DNA of 64,000 bases from Methanoregula sp. (GTDB taxonomy: Archaea > Halobacteriota > Methanomicrobia > Methanomicrobiales > Methanospirillaceae): NCBI GenBank assembly GCA_026625165.1, contig CP112999.1, positions 1,178,001-1,242,000 on the forward strand, written 5' to 3'. Shown here one piece after another: positions 8,974-17,076 of this stretch; the first letter of the stretch is position 1; every line of letters begins with the position of its first letter. The notes under the pieces were generated by a model. It searched no databases. It worked only from the letters and a program-made list of their open reading frames with translations, and had not been told where the DNA came from. A program made the position numbers and the translations under genes.

Positions 8974-9123
8974 TTATACTCTTTTTAGTTCATCGTCTTT
9001 ATCATCAGCCTCAAGGACAAACGAGCCGCGGTATTTGCATGCCTTGCAGAGGTATACCTGCCCGATATATCCCCCCGCAACCGGGAATATGTCAGGGCTT
9101 TTGCATACGGGGCAGTAGATCAT
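8974..9123 (-). CDS. Small zinc-ribbon protein
   Basis: A 49-residue protein with two CxxC knuckles, CPVC at 4-7 and CKAC at 26-29, followed by an acidic/basic tail (ADDKDDELKRV). The ATG is at 9121-9123. It lies between amrS and the divergent UMP kinase and may be the first gene of the amrS unit, 27 bases upstream. The zinc-ribbon pattern and the position just before a downstream gene support a real product. No specific role can be assigned. Confidence 0.7.
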   Translation of the reverse strand: MIYCPVCKSPDIFPVAGGYIGQVYLCKACKYRGSFVLEADDKDDELKRV

Positions 9124-9166
9124 GTTCAACAACTCTATATGACCATCCGGCACAAAAACTAGTGCA

Positions 9167-9871
9167 ATGAAGAAGGTTGTCATCTCGCTGGGTGGTTCTG
9201 TCCTGATGCCTGCGCTTGAAAAAAACCGTATCAGGAAGTACGTTCCCGTGCTGCGGGAGATCGCATCCCGCCACCAGATCTTCGTGGTAGTCGGAGGCGG
9301 CGGGGAGGCGCGACGGTATATCGAAGCAGCCCGGAGTCTCGGTATTGACGAAGGTACTGCAGATGAGATCGGGATCCTGATCACCCGGCTCAATGCCACC
9401 ATGCTTGTTGCCGCGCTGGGCGATGACGCCTATCCCCGGGTTGCGGAAAGCCATGCCGAGGCCAAAAAGTATGCCGAGCACAAAAAATGCGTGGTCATGG
9501 GCGGGATCACCCCGGGGCAGACCACTGACGCGGTTGCGGCCGTACTTGCCGAGCGTGTGCATGCCAGCGTGTTCATCAACGTGACATCGGTCGATGGCAT
9601 CTACTCCGCGGACCCGAAAAAAGACAAGAATGCTGTGCGGTACGATTACCTCACCCCGCGCCATCTCATCGAGATCGTGGGAAAAGCACAGCTGGTCGCC
9701 GGCATCAATACAGTCCTTGATATCATCGCTGCCCGTGTAGTTGAGAGAAGCGGTATCCCCCTTGTCGTGCTGGATGGTACAAATCCCGAAAACCTGCGCT
9801 CCGCGGTGCTCTCAGGTACCTATACCGGCACAATTGTGAGCGACAAGAAGGGCAAACCGCTGCCGGTATAA
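9167..9871 (+). CDS. pyrH: UMP kinase (archaeal type)
   Basis: Phosphorylates UMP to UDP in pyrimidine synthesis, downstream of the carAB product. An amino-acid kinase fold of 234 residues: KKVVISLGGSV at the N-terminus, VVVGGGGEARRYI for the phosphate loop, MGGITPGQTTDAVAA, and VTSVDGIYSADPKK near 145-160. The length matches archaeal UMP kinases. Single gene, divergent from the zinc-ribbon gene. Confidence 0.94.
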   Translation: MKKVVISLGGSVLMPALEKNRIRKYVPVLREIASRHQIFVVVGGGGEARRYIEAARSLGIDEGTADEIGILITRLNATMLVAALGDDAYPRVAESHAEAKKYAEHKKCVVMGGITPGQTTDAVAAVLAERVHASVFINVTSVDGIYSADPKKDKNAVRYDYLTPRHLIEIVGKAQLVAGINTVLDIIAARVVERSGIPLVVLDGTNPENLRSAVLSGTYTGTIVSDKKGKPLPV

Positions 9872-9924
9872 CACGAGCGAACGGCAGGTATTTGTAACGT
9901 ACTGCGCAATACTGTAGGAGCGCA

Positions 9925-9999
9925 GGGGTAGTAGGGTAGCCTGGTCCATCCTAGAGCGTTTGGGACGCTTTGACGGCGGTTCGAATCCGCCCTACCCCA
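9925..9999 (+). tRNA. tRNA-Pro (anticodon TGG)
   Basis: The cloverleaf can be drawn fully. Acceptor GGGGTAG pairs with CTACCCC and A is the discriminator. The anticodon stem GAGCG/CGCTT has loop TTTGGGA, so the anticodon is TGG. The T arm is GGCGG-TTCGAAT-CCGCC. No CCA is encoded. It sits between pyrH and nth. Confidence 0.95.
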
Positions 10000-10006
10000 T
10001 TGTTTC

Positions 10007-10654
10007 ATGCAAAAAACCACTGCCAAAAAAATATATTCGCTCCTTGTGCAGCGGTATCCCGATGCATCCGGTTCCCCTGCAATGCACAGCAGGGGTTCGC
10101 CTTTTGAGGTCCTGATCCTGACCATCCTCTCCGCACAGACAACCGACCGTGCAGTGCTCCTTGTGAAAAAACCGCTATTTATCAAATATCCAACCCCGGC
10201 TGCTCTCGCACAGGCAAAGATTGATGATGTTGAACGGATCATCCACAGCCTCGGGTTCTTTCATGTGAAGGCGCAGTACATCATCGCGGCATCACGGACT
10301 TTGCTTTCGGACTTTCACGGAATTGTTCCAAAGACGATGGACGAACTCCTGAAGATCCCGGGTGTCGGGCGCAAAACTGCAAACATCGTCCTGTATCACG
10401 CGCTGGGTAAAAACGACGGTATTGCAGTAGATACCCATGTCCGTAGGCTTGCCCAGCGGATCGGTTTTTCAGATAACAGTGAGCAGGACAAAATTGAGCA
10501 GGACCTGATGGAGGTATTTCCACGGGAACAGTGGGGTGACCTCACCGATCTCCTGATCGCTCACGGGAGAGCATGCTGTAATGCAAAAAAACCCCGGTGC
10601 AATGTATGTCCTGTCAAGCGTTACTGCCTTTATGCCAGGGCTCAAAAAACCTGA
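10007..10654 (+). CDS. nth: Endonuclease III (DNA glycosylase/AP lyase)
   Basis: Removes oxidised pyrimidines and nicks the abasic site in base-excision repair. 215 residues with the helix-hairpin-helix IPGVGRKTA, which carries the catalytic Lys, the catalytic Asp in VDTHVRRL, and a C-terminal [4Fe-4S] motif C-x6-C-x2-C-x5-C (CNAKKPRCNVCPVKRYC). The start lies 8 bases after the tRNA-Pro end, so it may be read through from the tRNA promoter or be leaderless. Confidence 0.95.
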   Translation: MQKTTAKKIYSLLVQRYPDASGSPAMHSRGSPFEVLILTILSAQTTDRAVLLVKKPLFIKYPTPAALAQAKIDDVERIIHSLGFFHVKAQYIIAASRTLLSDFHGIVPKTMDELLKIPGVGRKTANIVLYHALGKNDGIAVDTHVRRLAQRIGFSDNSEQDKIEQDLMEVFPREQWGDLTDLLIAHGRACCNAKKPRCNVCPVKRYCLYARAQKT

Positions 10655-10795
10655 TTCTTGAAGGCGGGCTCACTGAAAATCTCTGATAACAAATCCGTAA
10701 AATCTTCCCCGGGTTGCCCTTCACTCCTGAGAACGGCAGATATTTACCAGAAATATTATTAAAATTTACTTTTTCTGCTGACAAAAATGCGTTTT

Positions 10796-11827
10796 TCAAT
10801 ACCCGATAAAAATACGGATAACCGAGAATGATATAAAACCGATTAAGGCGCTGACGGGGATTGTGAGGATCCATGCCCACATGATAGTCCTTGCAACCCC
10901 CCACTTCACCGTGCTGATGCCCATGGTCGAACCAACTCCCATAATTGATGAGCATATAATATGGGTCGTACTCACCGGGATCCCTGCAATGGATGCCCCA
11001 ATAATAGTTGTCGCGCCGGCCGTCTCTGCCGCAAATCCATGCACCGGGCGCAGTTTCGTGATCTTGTATCCCATGGTCTTCACGATGCGCCAGCCGCCGG
11101 CTAAAGTCCCAAGAGCGATAGCCGCATGGGCGGCAAGGATCACCCATAACGGGACGGGCAGGTGGTTCGGGTCGACACCGGCACCGAAATACCCGATGGA
11201 AAAGAGCAATGGCACGATAATGCCCATGGTCTTCTGGGCATCGTTTGTCCCGTGGCTGAAACTGTATGCCGCGGCCGAAAAAATCTGGAGCTTCTTGAAA
11301 TAGTGCTCGGCGGACGCCTTGTTGGCTTTTTTTGTCAGGTTGAGTACCACCGCCATGAAAACGAACCCGCAGGCAAGACCGATGACCGGGGAGACGATCA
11401 TGAACGTGGCAACGAGCTCGACCGTTGACCACTTGATTGCCGTGATTCCTGCTGCTGAAATACCTGCTCCCGAGACGCCGCCAATAAGCGCGTGGGATGA
11501 GGAAGTCGGGAGGCCAAAATACCAGGTGATCAGGTTCCAAGAGATCGCACCAATGAGGGCTCCGAGCACGATAAAGGGGATTACTGCTGTTTCAACCAGT
11601 TCGAGCTGGATGATTTTGCTGATCGTGCTCGCGACAGCAACCCCGAATCCGAATGCTGCGATGAAGTTAAAGAATGCGGCAAACGCAACCGCTCTTCTTG
11701 GAGACATGACTTTTGTGGAAACAACCGTGGAGATCGAATTGGCAGAGTCATGAAATCCGTTGGTAAAATCGAAAATGAGAGCGATCCCGATGATGACGAC
11801 GATGAGTTCCCACGTTGCTTCGATCAT
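10796..11827 (-). CDS. pit: Inorganic phosphate transporter, Pit family (copy 1)
   Basis: A 343-residue integral membrane protein with about ten hydrophobic segments that imports phosphate using a cation gradient. Both halves of the inverted-repeat fold show the signature: DFTNGFHDSANSISTVVSTK near the N-terminus and SHGTNDAQKTMGI in the second half. It lies 31 bases downstream of its DUF47 partner and is the last gene of a four-gene phosphate run. Shorter than copy 2 (394 residues) and clearly diverged from it, so not a recent duplication. Confidence 0.93.
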   Translation of the reverse strand: MIEATWELIVVIIGIALIFDFTNGFHDSANSISTVVSTKVMSPRRAVAFAAFFNFIAAFGFGVAVASTISKIIQLELVETAVIPFIVLGALIGAISWNLITWYFGLPTSSSHALIGGVSGAGISAAGITAIKWSTVELVATFMIVSPVIGLACGFVFMAVVLNLTKKANKASAEHYFKKLQIFSAAAYSFSHGTNDAQKTMGIIVPLLFSIGYFGAGVDPNHLPVPLWVILAAHAAIALGTLAGGWRIVKTMGYKITKLRPVHGFAAETAGATTIIGASIAGIPVSTTHIICSSIMGVGSTMGISTVKWGVARTIMWAWILTIPVSALIGFISFSVIRIFIGY

Positions 11828-11858
11828 GTAATCCTCTCACAGGTTCCTGCTAATGAAC

Positions 11859-12488
11859 TCACGAGTGCCGGATCGCGATGTCGGAGAGTACGTTTGCCAC
11901 ATCTTCGCAGTTATCAGTCGCCGTCTCAAGATGCTCGTAGATATCCTTTAATTTTATGATCGTGATCGCGTGCTGGGTCCTGAAGAGGTCGGTTATCGCG
12001 TGGGCAAGCACATCGTCAGCAAGATTTTCCAGCCTGTTCACCTCGATGCAGCGTTCCTCAATATATTTTGGGTTCTTAATCGAGCGTATGCCCCTGATCG
12101 CACTCTCGAGTTCTGCAGTCTGCATATGGATCAGCTTGGCGAGTTCTATCATGTGGACATCGGTCGTCTCAATACCGTAATAGAACATCTTTTCAGTTGC
12201 CCCGTCGATATAGTCCAGCACCTCGTCGAGCGTTGAGGCTAGGCGCGAGATCTCCTCAGGTTCAAGCGGGGTGATGAAGGTCCGGTTCAGCTCCTCGTAG
12301 ATATTATGAGTGACCTGGTCCCCCCTGTGTTCGAGATGTTCAATTCCCTGCCGTTTCTCTTTTACACTTGTGAAATCCTCAGTCAGGTTCAAAAGTTTTC
12401 CCGCTGCCTCCTTCACGATCCCGGCCTGCTGCTCGAACAGGTCAAAAAAAACCTTGTCCTGTGGTATTAACAATTCCCGAATTCCCAT
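11859..12488 (-). CDS. DUF47 (PhoU-like) phosphate-transport regulator (copy 1)
   Basis: A 209-residue all-helical protein of the DUF47/PhoU-like family, which accompanies Pit transporters and is thought to control them. Typical elements are visible: RELLIPQDKVFFDLFEQQA, HRGDQVTHNIYEELN and LEPEEISRLASTLDEVLDYIDG. The start at 12488 (MGIRELL) was chosen because the paralogue at 14362 begins at the same point (MRIRDLI). An ATG six codons upstream is possible. Sits between the two pit genes. Confidence 0.9.
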   Translation of the reverse strand: MGIRELLIPQDKVFFDLFEQQAGIVKEAAGKLLNLTEDFTSVKEKRQGIEHLEHRGDQVTHNIYEELNRTFITPLEPEEISRLASTLDEVLDYIDGATEKMFYYGIETTDVHMIELAKLIHMQTAELESAIRGIRSIKNPKYIEERCIEVNRLENLADDVLAHAITDLFRTQHAITIIKLKDIYEHLETATDNCEDVANVLSDIAIRHS

Positions 12489-12542
12489 AATAACCCTACC
12501 GATCATCAGGCAGGGAAGGTAAAAAATGTGGCGATTTTACCA

Positions 12543-13727
12543 TCAGGCAAGACCTTGAATGAGTGCTGCGATGAGATAATACCCTCCAAATGATATAATG
12601 AGGGCGAGGGGGATGGTGATCACCCATGCGGTCATCATTTCCCGGACTACATCCCACTGCACCGCATTTTTCCCCCGGGTTGCACCGACACCGACAATCG
12701 CGCCGGAAATGACATGCGTCGAAGAGACCGGGATCCCGAATACCGTGACAAGCGTGAGGACTCCGCTTCCGGTTGTCGCGGCACAGAACCCCTGGTATGG
12801 CCGGATTTTCGTGATCTTTCTTGCCATCTTGTCCACCACCTGCCACCCGCCAAAACACGTGCCGAACCCCATCGCGATTGCCGACAGGAGCACTACCCAG
12901 ACGGGAACGTCAAATGCGGACAGCATCCCGGCAGAGAAAAGGAGGGCGGTGATCACACCGACTGCATGCTGGCCGTCGTTTGCACCATGGCCTGCTGCCT
13001 GGAAGAGGGAGGCGATAACATGGAGGGGCTGAAAGATCCTGCGCATCCTGTTCTGCCGGGAATGCCTGAAGAGATGCGAGACAAGGATATCGAACAGGAA
13101 CGCGGCGGTCAGGCCGAGTATCGGGGAGATGAAAATAAACAGGACGATCCCAAGGATACCGTTCAGTTTTAAGATGCCGAGTATCATCAGGACAGGAATT
13201 GCGACAGCTGCACCGCAGGTCGCACCGACACCGGCAACGGGTTTCCAGTCTCCCTTGAGCATGACCGTAATAATCACCAGCGTTAAAGCACCTGCACATG
13301 CACCGGCGATCCCCCCGATGATGACAATATCCAGGGATTTTAAGGACGGAAGTACCACTGCGGATAATCCTGAAGCACCAATACCGGCGCCAAGGATCGC
13401 TCCCACCATTGCATGGCTGCTTGAGATCGGGATACCAGACCGGGTGGCGACAAAGACCAGCACAATCGAGACCAGCATGGCAACCACAATGGAGAGCGGG
13501 GTCAGTGCATCCGGTGCGATGATCGCTGTACCGATCGTGTGCGCCACAGCGGTTGTAAAGATAAACGGGCCTAGCATGTTGCAGATGCCGGAAAGAAGCG
13601 TCGCCTTAAGCGGGGAAAGCGCCTTTGTGGCGACAACGGTTGCAATCGAGTGAGATGCATCGTTGAGCCCGTTGACGAAGTTGAGTGCAAGCGCAAGAAC
13701 GATCCCGAAAAGGATGAGCGGTTCCAT
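12543..13727 (-). CDS. pit: Inorganic phosphate transporter, Pit family (copy 2)
   Basis: 394 residues with the Pit signatures LNFVNGLNDASHSIATVVATK in the first half and GHGANDGQHAVGVIT in the second, plus ten or more hydrophobic helices. It has a longer central loop (SHLFRHSRQNRMRRIF) than copy 1. It starts 5 bases after its DUF47 partner. Two different Pit proteins in one operon could differ in affinity or in cation used; that is inference. Confidence 0.93.
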   Translation of the reverse strand: MEPLILFGIVLALALNFVNGLNDASHSIATVVATKALSPLKATLLSGICNMLGPFIFTTAVAHTIGTAIIAPDALTPLSIVVAMLVSIVLVFVATRSGIPISSSHAMVGAILGAGIGASGLSAVVLPSLKSLDIVIIGGIAGACAGALTLVIITVMLKGDWKPVAGVGATCGAAVAIPVLMILGILKLNGILGIVLFIFISPILGLTAAFLFDILVSHLFRHSRQNRMRRIFQPLHVIASLFQAAGHGANDGQHAVGVITALLFSAGMLSAFDVPVWVVLLSAIAMGFGTCFGGWQVVDKMARKITKIRPYQGFCAATTGSGVLTLVTVFGIPVSSTHVISGAIVGVGATRGKNAVQWDVVREMMTAWVITIPLALIISFGGYYLIAALIQGLA

Positions 13728-13732
13728 ATCGT

Positions 13733-14362
13733 TCAGCTGTGGCTCATCGAGATGTCATTGAGTGCATGCCCGACATCATTGCACTTTTCCATCACCCTGC
13801 CCATACCCTCAAAGATATCCTTTAACTTGATGATGAGCAGCAGGTCTTTTGTCTTGAACAGGTCGAGCACGGCACGTGACTGAAGCTCGATCGAAAGGTT
13901 GTAGAGCCGGTTGATCTCGCCGGCATGAGACCGGACTTCTTCGGGTTTGTCCAAGGTAGCAAGGCTTGTGATCGCATGCTGTATCTCGGTTGCCGACAAC
14001 AGGACAAGGTACGAGAACTCCTTTAATACATCACTGGATTCCGTCAGCCCGTACGTGCAGATCTGGTTGGTTACCCGGTCGATCCTGTCCAGAACATCGT
14101 CCATGACCGGTGCAAGACGGGCGATCTCTTCCGGTTCGAGCGGGGTAATCAATGACTCATCGAGTTTCTCGTATACCTGCCGGGTGATCTCGTCACCGTT
14201 ATGTTCGATCTGCCGGACCCGGTGCGCCTTTTCCGTCCCGCCCGGCAGTTCATGGGTGATCTCGTTAAGTACAGTCGCCGCTTCACTTATCGTTCCTGCC
14301 ATTTTGGCAAACAGTCTAAGAAATACGCGGTCTTCGGGAAGTATCAGGTCACGGATCCGCAT
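13733..14362 (-). CDS. DUF47 (PhoU-like) phosphate-transport regulator (copy 2)
   Basis: A 209-residue homologue of the product at 11859-12488 with the same layout: RDLILPEDRVFLRLFAKMA, HNGDEITRQVYEKLD, LEPEEIARLAPVMDDVLDRID. First gene of the four-gene unit DUF47-pit-DUF47-pit. The regulator-transporter spacing is 5 bases here and 31 bases in the second pair. Confidence 0.9.
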   Translation of the reverse strand: MRIRDLILPEDRVFLRLFAKMAGTISEAATVLNEITHELPGGTEKAHRVRQIEHNGDEITRQVYEKLDESLITPLEPEEIARLAPVMDDVLDRIDRVTNQICTYGLTESSDVLKEFSYLVLLSATEIQHAITSLATLDKPEEVRSHAGEINRLYNLSIELQSRAVLDLFKTKDLLLIIKLKDIFEGMGRVMEKCNDVGHALNDISMSHS

Positions 14363-14453
14363 GATCGTTCCTACATCTGTGCTGTCCCGCGAGCATAAAA
14401 ATAGTATGGCTGTTGTGCGAAGGATTTGCGAAATATCAGCGACGATAAAACCA

Positions 14454-14525
14454 TGGACCGAGCGGGAATTGAACCCGCGGCCTCTTCCATGCCAAGGAAG
14501 CGATCTACCCCTGATCTATCGGCCC
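14454..14525 (-). tRNA. tRNA-Ala (anticodon GGC)
   Basis: The minus-strand cloverleaf has acceptor GGGCCGA paired with TCGGTCC, discriminator A, and the G3:U70 pair that identifies alanine tRNA. The anticodon stem CTTCC/GGAAG has loop TTGGCAT, giving anticodon GGC. The T arm is GCGGG-TTCAATT-CCCGC. No CCA is encoded and no intron is seen. Confidence 0.95.
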
Positions 14526-14584
14526 GCTCTTATGTAGTTGTATGGCATTGGTTAAAAGAATTGTTTATGAGGTACCCCCCTGTT

Positions 14585-16873
14585 TTAAGGAGGGGCAACA
14601 AGATTCCGGGAAAAAACCCGAAGCATCATTTTCGGTTCGGATGGGGGTAGGACTTGGGAGAATGTCATCCATTCATCCTCGATTATCGATGATGCCTCCC
14701 GGGTACATTCATCCAGTGCGCCGGATTTCCTCACAAGGCCGATTCCCTCAGAAAGAGACTTTGGGTTCGATCTCAGATGACGGGAACAGAGGATCCTGCA
14801 AAGTCTGCTGCTTTCACGGGTTCCAAGAAGGTCGAGAGCCCTGACAATGACATACGTCAGTTTGCCGGATGCGAGATCGTCATACCGGCCGTCACCAGCA
14901 TCTTGAGAACCGGTGAAACAGTGGATATCATTCATTATCTGGAACGATACCCCCAGTGCACTGGCAAAGGATACGCATGCGTTCCGTGTACGTTTGTCAG
15001 CACCTGCAAGGATGCAGGCTGCCTTTGCAGCTGCAATCGCCGGAGATGCTGTCTTGAATGTATACATCTGCAGGATCTTTTCCGGCAGGTGATTACTGGA
15101 CCAGGCAGCAAGGTTTTTGCTTGAAAGATTTTTTGTCCAGAAGATATCCTGTGCCTGCCCGAAGTGGCCTTTAATGAACATATCAAGTGTGAGGTTATAA
15201 AACTCAAGCCTTTGCTGATCGGTCAAGCACGGGTGCCAGCCGTAAAGTACAGAGGGGAGGAAATACAGGGTGTTTGCGGCATTGACAGCGACATCGATGC
15301 CATACTTCTTATGTATGCAGGCGTCCCCTCTCCTCGTTGTCGCATTGTCCTCGATATCATCGATGATTAAGGTCCCGGTATGCGTCAGTTCGGGAACGAC
15401 TGACAACAACATCCTGTACTTTTCCGAACTGACACCGAGCGCCTCGAGCATGAGTGTACTAAATACCGGCCGCCAGTACTTTTTCTTCCGGGAGAGGAGG
15501 TCCCAGACCGGAGCTGTGATCACTGCGTTGCATGCGGTCGTTTCGTGCCGATACCTGGGAGTCCCGGCGAACTGCCTGTACCGGGCCGGAGTCATTCTCG
15601 GTGGGAAGAATGACCTGATGCAATCATCGATCCTAGTGGAATGGAACTGCAGGTACTGGTTGAAATCGAAGATATACCCGTATCCCTGTAACTCGAGCCT
15701 TGCGTTTGCCGTAAACCGCCTGCCACTAACGATTCCGGTTGCTGTGGCCACACCTTCCCAGAATGCCCGCATGTAGCCGAACAGGGGGATCTCCTGATCG
15801 TCTGTAAGTGCATCGACCGTGATTGTTGCAGAAATTTCCGGAATTTCAAAGCGCCAGCTGACGGGAAACCGGATATGTGTCCTTTTACTCTCCCAGAACC
15901 GGGTCGGGATAGCGGTGAAATTACGGTAAAACCGGGTTCGTTCTCCTTCCTTGAACACGGCGATGAACTGCCCTACAACCTTTTCGCTCTGCATATCGCG
16001 GGAGATGAAGATGATCCAGTCGGATCCGTCATCGCCATTCATCCCGACCCAGTCCCATCCATAGACATTCCCCCCGGATTGCTGGGAGAGGAACCAGCTG
16101 GTATTTCCCCACTGGTGATCCAGCCATGCCGTTCCACAGACCTCCTCGTTTCCGTACGTGCCGTTCAATTGAAGACGCGGGTACGTGGAATATGCCATAC
16201 GATGTTGAAACGAAGAGCCAGTACCGTCGATAAAACCACGGGGGCTCACCGGGGTGAGGGAAAAACAGCACGGCACCTGACTTACCGGCGCGTCAAATGC
16301 GACGTGAAACCGGGATTCTGACTGGGAAAACAAAAAATCTTTCCAGCAGATGGAAAAAGGTTCCAGCGAGACAGAAGCCCGCTTTTGTTCTAGTGAGAGC
16401 GGCGAGGGCGGGCCGTAGGAACGGAGTTCATCGAGGTACGTATCGATAAAACAGGGATCAAGGTTGGACTTCCTGTTCTTTTTTTTCTTTTGGGAAACAA
16501 TCCACTTCAATGCTTCCTGCTCGCCCCGGCTGACAACGTCGTGTTGGCCGGTGGCGGGGTTGAGCATTGACAGGATCAGGTAATACCCGTCGGAAGGGTT
16601 TTTTTTCTTTTGGGAAACAGTGTAGCGAAATATCGTTGCAAGAAAATATTGGCGGCCTGAACACGGAGCATCAAAAGATCCGTGGACAAACCACCATTCA
16701 ATGGTGCTGCCGAACTGAGGGGATTCGCTGGCAATTCCTAGATTTCTTTGGGAAACTGCGGTTTTTTTGCCTGGTTTTTTCCTGTTCTGTGGGTATGTGA
16801 TCGTGCTTTTTATTTTCCTTCCGGCAGCCATTGAAAAGAATGGGAAAGCATCGCCTATAAAGACCTTGATCAT
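14585..16873 (-). CDS. Fusion protein: CrtC/AttH-like lipocalin domain + polyprenyl synthase
   Basis: 762 residues. The region about 50-420 has the IEWWFVHG opening, the later TAWLDHQWGN, and a beta-rich body like the lipocalin-fold CrtC (carotenoid 1,2-hydratase)/AttH proteins. About 440-762 is an all-alpha trans-prenyltransferase: the first Asp-rich motif is intact (IIDDIEDNATTRRG, near 503), but the second is NDIHCF (near 646) where DDxxD is usual. It also has GKLTYVIVRAL. If active, the prenyl half would condense IPP with an allylic diphosphate; the altered second motif makes that uncertain. Basic VSQKKK segments break up the lipocalin part and derive from repeated oligo-T DNA. Single gene; no carotenoid genes are nearby. 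Confidence 0.75.
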   Translation of the reverse strand: MIKVFIGDAFPFFSMAAGRKIKSTITYPQNRKKPGKKTAVSQRNLGIASESPQFGSTIEWWFVHGSFDAPCSGRQYFLATIFRYTVSQKKKNPSDGYYLILSMLNPATGQHDVVSRGEQEALKWIVSQKKKKNRKSNLDPCFIDTYLDELRSYGPPSPLSLEQKRASVSLEPFSICWKDFLFSQSESRFHVAFDAPVSQVPCCFSLTPVSPRGFIDGTGSSFQHRMAYSTYPRLQLNGTYGNEEVCGTAWLDHQWGNTSWFLSQQSGGNVYGWDWVGMNGDDGSDWIIFISRDMQSEKVVGQFIAVFKEGERTRFYRNFTAIPTRFWESKRTHIRFPVSWRFEIPEISATITVDALTDDQEIPLFGYMRAFWEGVATATGIVSGRRFTANARLELQGYGYIFDFNQYLQFHSTRIDDCIRSFFPPRMTPARYRQFAGTPRYRHETTACNAVITAPVWDLLSRKKKYWRPVFSTLMLEALGVSSEKYRMLLSVVPELTHTGTLIIDDIEDNATTRRGDACIHKKYGIDVAVNAANTLYFLPSVLYGWHPCLTDQQRLEFYNLTLDMFIKGHFGQAQDIFWTKNLSSKNLAAWSSNHLPEKILQMYTFKTASPAIAAAKAACILAGADKRTRNACVSFASALGVSFQIMNDIHCFTGSQDAGDGRYDDLASGKLTYVIVRALDLLGTRESSRLCRILCSRHLRSNPKSLSEGIGLVRKSGALDECTREASSIIEDEWMTFSQVLPPSEPKMMLRVFSRNLVAPP
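16480..16619. repeat. Two oligo-T repeats 120 bp apart inside the fusion gene
   Basis: The 20-base string TTTTTTTTCTTTTGGGAAAC occurs at 16480-16499 and again at 16600-16619, both in frame and both read on the coding strand as VSQKKK(K). A shorter relative (ATTTCTTTGGGAAAC) lies at 16742-16756 and reads VSQRN. Runs of eight T are prone to slippage. Confidence 0.8.
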
Positions 16874-17076
16874 TCATCTGGAACCAACAAGTGAGCCTGA
16901 AGGATCCCTGATTCTCTATTTGGTAATTTCAAGAGTTCCTTGAAAAAACCGATGCTTCGGAAGATACTGATGGCAAGCTGCAACAGATTATTTTATCCTT
17001 CCTGCCTGCAGGAAAATATGTGAAGGTACCCCCTGAAAGAAAAACATTTATTGCCTATATCATATGATTCAGAAGC

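Noticed and set aside
10614-11540. A 308-codon minus-strand frame
   Set aside because: It overlaps the end of nth and most of the first pit gene in another frame; the His/Arg-rich translation is a shadow.
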